A DNA stretch of 40,624 bases from Candidatus Woesearchaeota archaeon. GTDB taxonomy: Archaea; Nanobdellota; Nanobdellia; Woesearchaeales; GW2011-AR9. A program made the position numbers and the translations under genes. Positions within the stretch are counted from its first letter, which is position 1; the number at the start of each line of letters is the position of its first letter. The notes under the pieces were generated by a model. It searched no databases, had not been told where the DNA came from, and saw only the letters and a list, made by a program, of their open reading frames with translations. Shown piece by piece: positions 33,101 through 40,624 of the stretch. The stretch is from the NCBI GenBank assembly GCA_018303445.1, contig JAGVYE010000050.1, forward strand, positions 1 through 40,624. Reading direction: 5' to 3'.

Positions 33101-35408
33101 AGAAGTTAACACTGCGCAAAGGCAAGTCGGAATTTTCTCCCGCGCTTCTGGAGCAGCCGCGCTGGAAGTGGCTGCTGGTTATGTCACGCCGCAAAATTTA
33201 GTTCAATTGTTAGAAGTGCCGTTCACCCAAACTTCACCTGTAGAAATAAGTCTTCCTGTTGAAGTCGGTAAATTAACCATCTGCCGTGAAGATAATCCGG
33301 CGGATACAGTACAGGCCTTATTATGCCACGCTGATATTGGAAGCCAAACTTTCCAGAGAATTGCTTCCTTACGTTTGGGAAATCTAACACGGTTAAGCAT
33401 TGGGGCTGCAGATTATGCGTTGTTATATGAATTAACGAATACGACGAAAAAAGTCAGCGTCTACAAAATTCTTACTCCGGGAGTGCAGCCTGCTCCTAAT
33501 TTAATTCCTTATAATGAGTTTATTAACGCGATGGCGCAAGGAAGAAGAGTGGCGGTGGAAATGCGCGACGAGCAAGGAAGAACGAATTTGTATTTAGCTG
33601 AGCATCCGACACAAGCCACTTTTTCTCTTCCGGTGGTGAAATTAAAAACGTATAAAGTGCAAGGAACAACGGAATTTGTCGCGTCGGGAAGTGTTGACAG
33701 AGTTGAATTCATGGTTCTCGATGGAAGAATTACCATTCAACGAAATTATGGAACGCCTCCCCCGCCATTTGATTTATTTGCGGAGACAAAACGGCAAATT
33801 GCGGACACACCTTTGAATTTAGAGCAAGCCTTATTCACTTCCATGTCTTCTGAAGTTCCGGTGCGAATTGATGCAGGAAGGATTACGCCAACAACTCAGA
33901 CCACAGAGTATGGCATTATCTCGGCGGCGCCAAATGACATCGCTTTATTCCAGCCGACGTTTAGAGTGCAGCGAACTGCTCCGGGAATAAGCACCTTTGA
34001 TCTTCCGTACAGAGTACCTGTTGTGGATGGAATACCGGCAGGAAGCACAGCCCGAGGGGCGCGCGATACTTTATTTTATTATCACTCGGCGAGAATTGAA
34101 GGAGAAGTGCCAATCAAGACCGTTTCCATCCATCGCTTGTATGAACTTCCCAATAATGGAAGAACTTTATCACACACTTTTGATAACTCTTTCATTTCCA
34201 CGTTTACGAAAGGAAAGGAAATGGCGTTGAAGTTTGAAAACTCTGTAGAAAATCAGGCCGATAAGTACTATTTATTAGGATATCAAGGGGCAGATCCTAC
34301 GGTTCAATTCTTTGACATCAATAAAGTAACACTGAAATCATTGAAAGATGCTGCTGCGTATCAGAAAACTGTTTCCGGACAGCAAGTGTTGTTTACTAAT
34401 CCTGAAGGAATAATTAACGTGACAGTTATAACAGATCAATCTGGCAATGATCGCATTGAATTCAGCACGATCACGCAAATTCAAGTTGCCACAACACAAT
34501 TACAACGGGATTATGCTTATACTATTGGCACGGCAGATCAGGTGCTGATTGACACGCAGTTGTTCAGTATGTGCAATGTTCAGGTTTACAGTCGAGTAAC
34601 AGCGGCAAATGTCTGTTATGGCCAGGGAACAACGGCACAAAATATCGTTGTTGATGGTGTAACGGCTTTTAGATCGCCGCAAGGAACAACGTTCCTTCTC
34701 GAAAGCAATGGAAGAACCGGGGATAATAAGAGAGTCATCATTAGAAAAATGGTTCATTTAAATAAAAATACACCGCGTTTTGATCTTCTCAGAGAATTAA
34801 ACTGGACGTGGTTTACGGATCATGTTATCAGCGGCGATATGCCGGTCTTTAATGTGACGGGAAAGAACTATTTGCCGATTACCCAATCCAGCCTTTTGCA
34901 AGATCTGCAGTTTGTCTTACATTCAGATGCTGCTCAGCGGGTCGTTATCCGCAATATCTACCAAAAGTCGCCCATTTTATTTAATGGCAGTTTTGTTTTC
35001 GGACAACATGTTATTGTCGCAGATCAGGAATTGACGGGAGAAGCGCGAAGCCAGACCGTAGGAGCAAAATTAGAATTACAAAGTTACACATATCTCCCTG
35101 ATGATGATAGTGAAGTGATGATGAACGTGACGGCTAACCCGGCAAGCCAGTCTCTGACGTTTACGAGTTTATTGAATGGCGCGGAGTACGTGCTGGAAGC
35201 AACGCCCACTTCAAATCCTAAGCTTTTATTACTCCATCTCCAGCGTGATGGAACGTCTATCATGCGCCGCTATTTTGCGGAAGGAAAGGCGCGACGCTTA
35301 ATATTAGAAGGACAATTAATGGAAATTAGGGTGAAGCGCATTTATATCGGAGAGGATAGAAATAATCCGCAGTTCTTCCATGCGGATCTTTCCTTGCGGA
35401 GGCAATAA
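30138..35408 (+). CDS. giant membrane-anchored Cys-rich surface protein
   Basis: 1756 residues. A short cytoplasmic head is followed by one hydrophobic segment (about 13-33) with no lipobox or cleavage site that I can defend, so the body is outside and anchored by the N-terminus. Residues about 80-770 are Cys-rich, built from loosely repeated units with an [FY]CDG-x-x-W or GQWQ core and Cys pairs spaced by 20-45 residues, which suggests many disulphides. At 781-798 a DDDNDGVSDCGDADC element resembles calcium-binding repeats. The rest (about 830-1756) is Cys-poor and beta-rich without a recognised domain. Its stop overlaps the next ATG (TAATG). A cell-surface or contact role is inferred. Confidence 0.8.
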   Translation: MEEKEVRKVGKPFVVVAVTVLLIIILVGFLFYAAPKKGIGAGQAVYTGSVASVDSGTAGSVAVVSPGYYPDGLTSWGDTGNGNCPQATSACINFNAGSCFPNNFVAAGSYCLNRRWYQCPSSSDASRYQNGKWVGYFVGDQICTTGGWVPLPAACNEPGGTTPASFCDGTQWTTQCTAKESRLFQSNGQPSANFAGDGTANGCLSSGYNCIISGVIKSTGYPVGLNHLAASQMCANDGNWYVCGSENNGETRGGFICQGNQWLRQECTERQKGQIQSNIFCDGRQWQSIPACARGQSGLIAPAQGTPLVYCQNGAWSSLNSADNSAGICNNANQGKSLVGKLYCDGTQWSTACTVPQTPLYKGALLDRILTNPGVCCPPGLCYSSALGGTGKCVLDSQVDPPPLASGQPQEITFYCSSGSLYECNRNTAQTLGTFTLSKMQICYNGQWQSVAQGCTQQNVNEVYGQAYCSGQQWQPCSDVPGLLCMRNQPFQCNTQNKGTVRSGTEGSFYCSASSTWLKCEQSIVGQLQDESYVCADNGGQVERYIWTAISCQACLASNPGKCVGSNTVDVATGRETQDSDKYYFDSSLSSQTAALSSAVAQKAGCVDENVAQCTRNGNAYYVDQSFVSGATARTNNPVCGNDNRWQTCPISFNGYVPSDGGEYLCGRLTQGQASSWIQCSASTPQGQQYSGFTCTNINGKWQWFSQFACSPSSKYKLRGTASGATTIANTHMCDSSQWRACEYFDTNPVQDYNVNFSCQHPSQAAIGQRRITMMESACTNNLDDDNDGVSDCGDADCFSQLSPSGRYTVTMKRYGCLRANVDVAVTPTVDYQEIHLCDQGTERLADVATICSTQGTVQVQSVSALHRAAAQPQTYAPRSLTFLYFQPTSGLKEVHAVYTADISSATQTTPQAFPLSSFAPNMVNGQKLMLLLSNQMYMLSFPSNDTLFSFEKLQLLHIPTMRTYPLQQFSGSNQYVFSVENQQTVVVEVNTAQRQVGIFSRASGAAALEVAAGYVTPQNLVQLLEVPFTQTSPVEISLPVEVGKLTICREDNPADTVQALLCHADIGSQTFQRIASLRLGNLTRLSIGAADYALLYELTNTTKKVSVYKILTPGVQPAPNLIPYNEFINAMAQGRRVAVEMRDEQGRTNLYLAEHPTQATFSLPVVKLKTYKVQGTTEFVASGSVDRVEFMVLDGRITIQRNYGTPPPPFDLFAETKRQIADTPLNLEQALFTSMSSEVPVRIDAGRITPTTQTTEYGIISAAPNDIALFQPTFRVQRTAPGISTFDLPYRVPVVDGIPAGSTARGARDTLFYYHSARIEGEVPIKTVSIHRLYELPNNGRTLSHTFDNSFISTFTKGKEMALKFENSVENQADKYYLLGYQGADPTVQFFDINKVTLKSLKDAAAYQKTVSGQQVLFTNPEGIINVTVITDQSGNDRIEFSTITQIQVATTQLQRDYAYTIGTADQVLIDTQLFSMCNVQVYSRVTAANVCYGQGTTAQNIVVDGVTAFRSPQGTTFLLESNGRTGDNKRVIIRKMVHLNKNTPRFDLLRELNWTWFTDHVISGDMPVFNVTGKNYLPITQSSLLQDLQFVLHSDAAQRVVIRNIYQKSPILFNGSFVFGQHVIVADQELTGEARSQTVGAKLELQSYTYLPDDDSEVMMNVTANPASQSLTFTSLLNGAEYVLEATPTSNPKLLLLHLQRDGTSIMRRYFAEGKARRLILEGQLMEIRVKRIYIGEDRNNPQFFHADLSLRRQ

Positions 35409-36913
35409 TGGCAAATTTCCTTGAAGAAAATAAAACGGAAAGAAGAAAAGTTTTGGCGGGCGTAGGCATTATAGTTATTGTTCTTCTCCTGATCACGGTC
35501 TTTGTGGCGTATTATCGGGGAAATGTGGCTCAGGCTATTTCTATTGGCGATCAGCCCCATTTGGGAGAAATCAATTTAGTGCAAGAGCAAAAGGTGTCAT
35601 TCACGTCTTTGCCGGCAAATGCGGTGCGAAATAAAACGGCGGCATTACGCATTGCTTTGCATCCCTTCGCCTGCGATGGGAATAACGCCTGTGATGGACT
35701 GGAAAGCGTCCTGAGCTGCCCGTCGGTGTGCAATGATCCAGTGCGGCATTTCAGCGGCTTGTATGCGTATAACTTTACTCTCTCTCGTCCGAATCAGGAG
35801 ACGTTTCACTTTGAAATACGCGAGACGCAGAATCAAATCGTGGCGGAAGACACGTTTACCGTCGGAAGAGATGATGTGGTGGAAGTGTATTTAGATAAAG
35901 ATGATGATCTTGCAGATCTGAAGGTAAGTTATGAAAATAATCGGGTTGAGGCGACAAATTTGCATTACCGATCCAGCGCACGGCCAGTAATTACTGTTGC
36001 TGACGGCCAGGATAGACCCCTTTCCTTAGTTCATTATCTGCCGGTAAATCAGCGTTTGAATTTAGTAATACGAGCTTCGACTTCCGTGGCGGCTCCGCAA
36101 CTTGCGGCGACAATTCAGCGCATCGATACGCAAACTCCGGTTAATGTTTTAGCCAGCCCTCAAACTGACGCAGCGCAACGGCGGACTACAGCGCAAATTC
36201 AATGGCCAGGATCAGCGGAGTCGGGAGCTTACATTCTTAAAGTGGAAGCAGTAGTGCCCGGAGTTAATGAAGTGTTGCAAAATTATTATACGATTGCCGT
36301 CGGCAATATGCTTTATTTCACACCGGCGGTCCCAGGAGAATTTCCCCGCTTTAATTTAAGCCGCATCGAGCCTGCTCCCCAAGTTGGGTTTAAAATTACC
36401 TTTGCTTCAACTCTGGAAAAACAAGCCTTAGCTTTCCCGTGCCTGCCAACGGCAACCGTCGCCCAGGTTTTTACGGCGAATCCAAATATCCAGCGCCTCT
36501 TTGCCTACGATGCCGCGCAGCGCCAGACAGTAACAACGATACGCAACGGGCCGCAAGGAATTACTAATTTTGAATTATTTAAAGGTTATTTTGTGGAATT
36601 GCGAAGCGCACAGGAAACAAATGTTTCCATTACCTGTCCTCGGGTGCAGAGTTTTGAACCGGCAGGAGCCGTGCCTTCACTCGGCGGCCAAGCTACAAGC
36701 CTGGCAGGAGGATGGAATTTAGTGTCCATTCCGGGAACAATTCCACGAGCGTTAGAAGAGTTTGTCGGTTCGGGGACGTTTCAAGTTTATGGATGCAAGC
36801 AAGGGTATCGCTGCAGTCAAACTCCCTTGCCAATGGGAACAAAATTATTACCAGGGCGGCCGTACTGGGTGCACACAGAAAATGGATTGACGTTGAGGTA
36901 TAATGCAGGATGA
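35408..36913 (+). CDS. membrane-anchored surface protein, 501 aa
   Basis: One hydrophobic segment near 16-36 with a charged cytoplasmic head, as in the upstream giant protein. A Cys-rich knot at about 87-112 (FACDGNNACDGLESVLSCPSVC) is followed by beta-rich sequence. The C-terminus has the GGWNLVSIPG motif and GRPYWVHTENG, as in wNLisiP/GYW type surface domains, with two more Cys between them. The ATG overlaps the stop of the giant protein by one base, and its own stop overlaps the next ATG, so all three should be made in linked amounts. Probably a partner of the giant protein. Confidence 0.8.
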   Translation: MANFLEENKTERRKVLAGVGIIVIVLLLITVFVAYYRGNVAQAISIGDQPHLGEINLVQEQKVSFTSLPANAVRNKTAALRIALHPFACDGNNACDGLESVLSCPSVCNDPVRHFSGLYAYNFTLSRPNQETFHFEIRETQNQIVAEDTFTVGRDDVVEVYLDKDDDLADLKVSYENNRVEATNLHYRSSARPVITVADGQDRPLSLVHYLPVNQRLNLVIRASTSVAAPQLAATIQRIDTQTPVNVLASPQTDAAQRRTTAQIQWPGSAESGAYILKVEAVVPGVNEVLQNYYTIAVGNMLYFTPAVPGEFPRFNLSRIEPAPQVGFKITFASTLEKQALAFPCLPTATVAQVFTANPNIQRLFAYDAAQRQTVTTIRNGPQGITNFELFKGYFVELRSAQETNVSITCPRVQSFEPAGAVPSLGGQATSLAGGWNLVSIPGTIPRALEEFVGSGTFQVYGCKQGYRCSQTPLPMGTKLLPGRPYWVHTENGLTLRYNAG

Positions 36914-37944
36914 GAAAAATAATTTTAGCGTTGTTATTTGGATTTTGTTTTGCTCTGATATTTGTTGTTGCGCAGCAAGCGCCTCCTTCATTAGATGATT
37001 CGCATTTGTTTTATGGTGCGGTGCAAGGCTTGCCGTCAGAAGGGTATACGATCCGCGCCCGCAATGGCGTCCGTGAATTTTCTGCTTCTATCGTCAATGG
37101 GCAGTATGGATATTCTCCTATTTTGAGAGTGCAAGGAATGAGCAGGAATACGATCACGTTTGTCGTTATTAGTTCTTCTGGGCTGGACACTAAAGAGGTA
37201 GGTACGGCAGCGTATCAACCCGGTGGGGTAACAAAACTTGATTTTCAGTATGTGGGAACAGCGAGTGCGCAGCAGGCAGGACAAGCACCGCCGGTACAAC
37301 CACCATCAACACAACTTCTTCCACCAGCGCAAAATAGAACAGCGCTTGGAACTCCTTTACCTCCTTGCGCGCAACAATGGCAATGTGGTGCATGGACGGC
37401 GTGTGTGAATAGCGCGCAAACACGAGTTTGCCAAAGAAACGATCTTTGCGGCGCAGGAAGCGAGGTTGTAGTGACGGCAAAACCGCCTGAAATCCAGGCT
37501 TGCCAGGCAAGTGTTCCTTACACGCCACCTGTACAGCAACCTTTTGTCCAACAGCAACTTTGTGTTCCTGGGATTAAACAATGTCAGGGAAATATTTTAC
37601 AACAATGTTCGCCTGATGGAATGGTTTGGAATACACTGCAGACTTGCCCTGCGGGATGCGATATGGTCGCGTTAACTTGTAAGATAGCAGAACAACCTGC
37701 AGTTCAGCAGCCAAAAGCAGAGGAGAAAGAGTCTTCTGTTATAACTATAAGCGCGGGGATAGTAATTTTATTATTGATTATTGTTCTCGCAGCCATTTAT
37801 ATTGTGCGCGAACAAAAAAGGTATGCGCCTCTGAAACAGTATATAATCGCAGCGCGGACTAAAGGGTATAATGACCAGCAAATTAAAACCAGCTTAGTTG
37901 CCAGTGGCTGGGATTTACAAAAAGTGGAGAGATATTTGAAATGA
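36910..37944 (+). CDS. surface protein with TSP1-like module and helical tail
   Basis: 344 residues. Signal peptide 1-21, then a beta-rich domain to about 115, a Pro/Gln linker, a thrombospondin-type-1-like module at about 153-197 (WQCGAWTACVNSAQTRVCQ), a second Cys cluster at about 218-256, a transmembrane helix at about 277-298, and a cytoplasmic tail at 304-344 (LKQYIIAARTKGYNDQQIKTSLVASGW). The tail closely resembles the head of the coiled-coil protein at 22748-23353. Most of it therefore faces outside while a small helical domain hangs inside. It overlaps the previous stop by 4 nt (ATGA). Confidence 0.8.
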   Translation: MRKIILALLFGFCFALIFVVAQQAPPSLDDSHLFYGAVQGLPSEGYTIRARNGVREFSASIVNGQYGYSPILRVQGMSRNTITFVVISSSGLDTKEVGTAAYQPGGVTKLDFQYVGTASAQQAGQAPPVQPPSTQLLPPAQNRTALGTPLPPCAQQWQCGAWTACVNSAQTRVCQRNDLCGAGSEVVVTAKPPEIQACQASVPYTPPVQQPFVQQQLCVPGIKQCQGNILQQCSPDGMVWNTLQTCPAGCDMVALTCKIAEQPAVQQPKAEEKESSVITISAGIVILLLIIVLAAIYIVREQKRYAPLKQYIIAARTKGYNDQQIKTSLVASGWDLQKVERYLK

Positions 37945-37999
37945 AAACTCCCAATCACCTCAAAGGGCGGGGTATCTGTCAACAGCACAGGGAGTTTTC
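37943..37999. repeat. hairpin repeat with GGGGTATC signature (copy B)
   Basis: GAAAACTCCC (37943-37952) pairs perfectly with GGGAGTTTTC (37990-37999). Inside, the order of CTCCCAATC and GCGGGGTATC (37967-37976) matches copy A at 14165-14212. It starts at the stop codon of the 344-aa gene. Confidence 0.65.
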
Positions 38000-38047
38000 A
38001 AAGTGTCTGATGTCTCTTTGGATAATTAGCGAGTTGATGCAAAATAA

Positions 38048-38075
38048 CCTCTCCACTCCAAGCAGAGGGGGTATC
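38048..38075 (+). repeat. hairpin with GGGGTATC (possible copy C)
   Basis: CCTCT (38048-38052) pairs with AGAGG (38064-38068), followed by GGGGTATC (38068-38075). Looser match to copies A and B. The G-rich part also serves as the ribosome site of the gene at 38084. Confidence 0.4.
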
Positions 38076-38083
38076 AGAAACCA

Positions 38084-40624
38084 ATGAAAAAGAAAATAGT
38101 AAAAATGGAAAATAAAGGGTATCCTTACAAGAAAATTCTATTTGCAGGAGTGCTTATAGTGGTGTTAGTAGGTTTAATGGTGGTATTATTTTCTGGAGGT
38201 CAGAAGAAGGAAGCGGTGGCGGGGCAGGCGGGTTTGGTCTCCGCGGAAGCTTTTGTTTTTGAAGCGTCAGTTCCAAGAAATGAACTAAATAATCTAAATT
38301 ATTTTCGATTACTTTCCCCTGTTTCTACGACGGGAGAAGTGAATCCGGGCTTTCGCTGTCCGGTTGGTTCTATAGTTGGTTCTAGATATACTACACATTG
38401 CGTCGTAGACGGGAGGCAAATTACCGGTTGGAGGGTCATAAAACTTATGACTCCAAGCCAAGTAAAAGAAATTAAAATAAGAGTTAGTGGTGCAGGTGGT
38501 GAGGCAGGCGATACAGCAGACGCTCTTGTATTTATTCGATCATCAATAGATAACCCATGGTATCATGCCTTCACTGGTGTAGCTGCCAGTGGTGATGGAA
38601 CTCTCGATAGTGCTGGTTTTATGATAGATGGTCCGGAAATTACTGCGACTCATACGTATGTCTCACCGCCATTAATTCACTCCATTCTGATCGCGCGATC
38701 AGCAAGAGGTCCTTCTGCTCCAGATCCTAGAATTAGGAGCGTGGAATTAATTTACGCTTGCAGTAGTTCCAGAGAATATGATCCTGTGGTGGTCAATGGA
38801 GTCAATGGATTTTGTCGAAATGAAAATTTAGTTACTAATCTTCATGGTCTTTCTTGTAACCAAGATAGACGGACTATTGGTAGATTCTACTGTGAAAATG
38901 GGAACTGGAGAATACTACCTCCTAATAATAACATAGAGAGTCGATTTTTTAGTGCGGATGGACTTCCATTGAATCCACCGGCACAGCCGGTAACTGGAAA
39001 CTGTCTTTACAGTAATAATTGTGTTGGTTCAATTCCGACAGGGAATTTTTGTTATGACTATGAAAGATTAATCGAGGGCGAAGAATTTCTTTGCGCTATG
39101 AATGGTTGGTATAAATGTGATCTAGAGTGGATGACCCCTTGGGGGATTGATCTAAGTGAGGCAAGTTCTAATTTAAATCTAGTTTGTTTAAATGTTGGTA
39201 CTGAAGGCAATCTGCAATTTAAGTGGTCGATTTGTGATCAAGGAAGGAGAGGGCTAATTAGTCCTGACAATCGTTTATACTGTGAAAATCTACAATGGAG
39301 AACTTGTAAATCAGATAGACTAAATTCATTTGGTTCTAGTAATTCTGATCGCAGTGTATATTGTGATGGAACAGCATGGATACGTTGTGATGAAAGCATG
39401 GCAGGTCAAATCAGAACTAATTTCATTTGTCGCAATGGAATGTGGGCAACGATAACTTGCGGTAATAGGTTTGTTGAAGCTGCCGAACAATGCGATGATG
39501 GAAATACTGCCGATAGCGACGGCTGTTCAAGCACGTGTCAGAATGAACAAGCGGCAGCTCGCTGTGGCGATGGAATTCATCAAGCTGCCGGCGTAGATGG
39601 AATAGCAGGAAATGCTGATGATGAACAATGCGATGATGGAAATACTATCGAAAATGACGGCTGTTTAAGCACGTGTCAGAATGAACAAGCAGCAGCTCGC
39701 TGTGGCGATGGAATTCATCAAGCCGCTGGCGTAGATGGAATAGCAGGAAATGCTGATGATGAACAATGCGATGACGGCAATACCGTAAATACTGATGCGT
39801 GCACGAATCAATGTAAAAATGCAGAATGCGGAGATGGAGTGATAAGAACAGATCTTGATGTTGCAGCTGCAGGATTTGAAGTGTGTGATGATGGGAATAG
39901 AGTAAATACTGATGCGTGCACTAATATTTGCCGCATTGCTCTTTGCGGCGATAGAATTGTCAGAACTGGAATAGAACAATGCGATGATGGCAATCAAGTG
40001 AATGACGATGGCTGTTCAAGCGCGTGTCAAGATACTTCGGTTGCAGCAGACACAACCCCGCCGCGAATCACTCAATCAAGGGCAACAAGTGTGACGTCAG
40101 TTCAGGCCCGCTTAGAAGTTTCCACCAATGAAGCAGCGACATGCAGGGCAAGTACTAGAAATGAAAATTATGAAAGTATGCCCTTCAATTTTGTTGCAGG
40201 ATCTGGAGGGGCGACTCATTCTGTTACTGTTGCATTTACGGCTGCGGTATTACAAACTTATTATGTTCGCTGTCGCGATACGGCAGGAAACGCTCAGACC
40301 ATAAGCACAGTTATAACTTTCTTAACAGATAGCAGTAGCGGATGGAGTGTTCAAGCTCGTCTTCCAAATAACTTATTTGACATTCACTTCATTAATGCTT
40401 TAAATGGCTGGGCGGTTGGCAGGTCGTCTGTTGGCGCGGTAATATTCAATACTATTAACGGTGGCGCTAACTGGGCGGGACCAACTGTTCTGTCGAGTGT
40501 TAGTGAATTAATTTCCGTCCATTTTGTGGATGCAAATCAAGGCTGGGCAGTTGGCAATAAAATGGTGAATAGTATGGATATTGCTGTAATACTTCATACT
40601 TCAAATGGAGGTAGTAATTGGGCA
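38084..40624 (+). CDS. Cys-rich repeat surface protein, runs off the edge
   Basis: 847 codons open to the right edge with no stop, so the gene is incomplete. A single hydrophobic anchor (about 18-40) opens it, as in its upstream neighbours, and the QKKEAVAGQAG segment after the anchor recalls the KKGIGAGQAV of the giant protein. Cys-rich units with [FY]CxNGxW or YCDGTAW cores follow. Residues about 465-645 are four or five DUF4215/Myxococcus-type Cys repeats (CGDG then QCDDGN and DGCSxxC). A D-x-TPP hinge and a fibronectin-like stretch lead to YCF48/BNR-like beta-propeller blades (LNGWAVG, TINGGANW, QGWAVG, TSNGGSNW) at the edge. GAGGGGG lies about 10 nt upstream. A surface role is likely. 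Confidence 0.85.
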   Translation, partial: MKKKIVKMENKGYPYKKILFAGVLIVVLVGLMVVLFSGGQKKEAVAGQAGLVSAEAFVFEASVPRNELNNLNYFRLLSPVSTTGEVNPGFRCPVGSIVGSRYTTHCVVDGRQITGWRVIKLMTPSQVKEIKIRVSGAGGEAGDTADALVFIRSSIDNPWYHAFTGVAASGDGTLDSAGFMIDGPEITATHTYVSPPLIHSILIARSARGPSAPDPRIRSVELIYACSSSREYDPVVVNGVNGFCRNENLVTNLHGLSCNQDRRTIGRFYCENGNWRILPPNNNIESRFFSADGLPLNPPAQPVTGNCLYSNNCVGSIPTGNFCYDYERLIEGEEFLCAMNGWYKCDLEWMTPWGIDLSEASSNLNLVCLNVGTEGNLQFKWSICDQGRRGLISPDNRLYCENLQWRTCKSDRLNSFGSSNSDRSVYCDGTAWIRCDESMAGQIRTNFICRNGMWATITCGNRFVEAAEQCDDGNTADSDGCSSTCQNEQAAARCGDGIHQAAGVDGIAGNADDEQCDDGNTIENDGCLSTCQNEQAAARCGDGIHQAAGVDGIAGNADDEQCDDGNTVNTDACTNQCKNAECGDGVIRTDLDVAAAGFEVCDDGNRVNTDACTNICRIALCGDRIVRTGIEQCDDGNQVNDDGCSSACQDTSVAADTTPPRITQSRATSVTSVQARLEVSTNEAATCRASTRNENYESMPFNFVAGSGGATHSVTVAFTAAVLQTYYVRCRDTAGNAQTISTVITFLTDSSSGWSVQARLPNNLFDIHFINALNGWAVGRSSVGAVIFNTINGGANWAGPTVLSSVSELISVHFVDANQGWAVGNKMVNSMDIAVILHTSNGGSNWA
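39485..39898 (+). repeat. 138-bp tandem repeats in the Cys-rich gene
   Basis: The word GAACAATGCGATGATGG recurs at 39485, 39623 and (with one change) 39761, a period of exactly 138 bp or 46 codons. The first two units are nearly identical in DNA, so the duplication is recent. Later Cys repeats are related but shorter and more diverged. Confidence 0.9.

Noticed and set aside
30208-34757. several 60-85 codon frames inside the giant gene
   Set aside because: They overlap a 1756-codon frame with a clear promoter, ribosome site and consistent Cys pattern, and lack their own starts.
1-40624. CRISPR array
   Set aside because: No run of regularly spaced short direct repeats with unique spacers was seen; the 138-bp repeats at 39.5 kb are coding.

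Overview
The window looks like part of an AT-rich archaeal chromosome, most likely a DPANN-type (Woesearchaeota/Pacearchaeota-like) genome. The grounds are two tRNA genes with bulge-helix-bulge introns, A/T-rich TATA boxes about 25-30 nt before start codons (often leaderless), an archaeal SepF, a COG2522-type archaeal regulator, an archaeal FlaI/FlaJ-type secretion ATPase and membrane platform, and long runs of secreted or membrane-anchored proteins without close textbook relatives. The lineage is inference; the archaeal character is well supported.

Layout. 1-1.1 kb: hairpins, a YqeG-like HAD phosphatase, and a tRNA-Ile(GAU) with two introns, the second in the T arm at 53/54. 1.1-5.7 kb: a hypothetical protein, then a lipoprotein and a large secreted protein built from the same Ig/cadherin-like repeats, then a small gene whose start looks frameshifted. 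5.8-9.5 kb: a CxxC-x17-CxxC zinc ribbon protein, a Hanks-type kinase and a FlaJ/TadC-type protein with a disturbed 5' end. 9.9-14.2 kb: the purine genes purM, guaB and purA; a divergent PurD is at 27.6-28.9 kb. 14.3-19.2 kb: an iron-sulfur (Suf) operon with sufB, an alpha/beta hydrolase, a SufS-SufU fusion, sufC and a DUF59/SufT-like gene, followed by a COG2522 regulator with a Cys/His tail. 19.7-26.8 kb: a FlaI-type ATPase, two coiled-coil proteins, three tandem paralogous multi-pass membrane proteins and an Ig-like single-pass membrane protein; together these suggest a pilus-like or secretion surface machine. 26.9 kb: sepF. 27.4-30 kb: a 187-nt inverted-repeat element, the purD-like gene, an intron-bearing tRNA-Ser(GCU), and a HEPN/MNT pair whose nucleotidyltransferase is broken at an A7 run. 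30.1-40.6 kb: a tightly coupled operon of three membrane-anchored surface proteins (1756, 501 and 344 aa) and a fourth Cys-rich, repeat-rich one that runs off the right edge.

How it fits together. Purine synthesis and Fe-S assembly are housekeeping modules. Much of the rest is directed at the cell surface: tandem-repeat secreted proteins, a type IV pilus-like motor and platform, and giant Cys-rich anchored proteins. The best candidate for an undescribed system is the 19.7-26.8 kb cluster, possibly linked to the surface operon through a shared short helical tail or head domain. Three genes (5.2, 9.4 and 29.7 kb) show in-frame continuity only after a one-base shift at or near A/T runs, so assembly error must be excluded before calling them pseudogenes.
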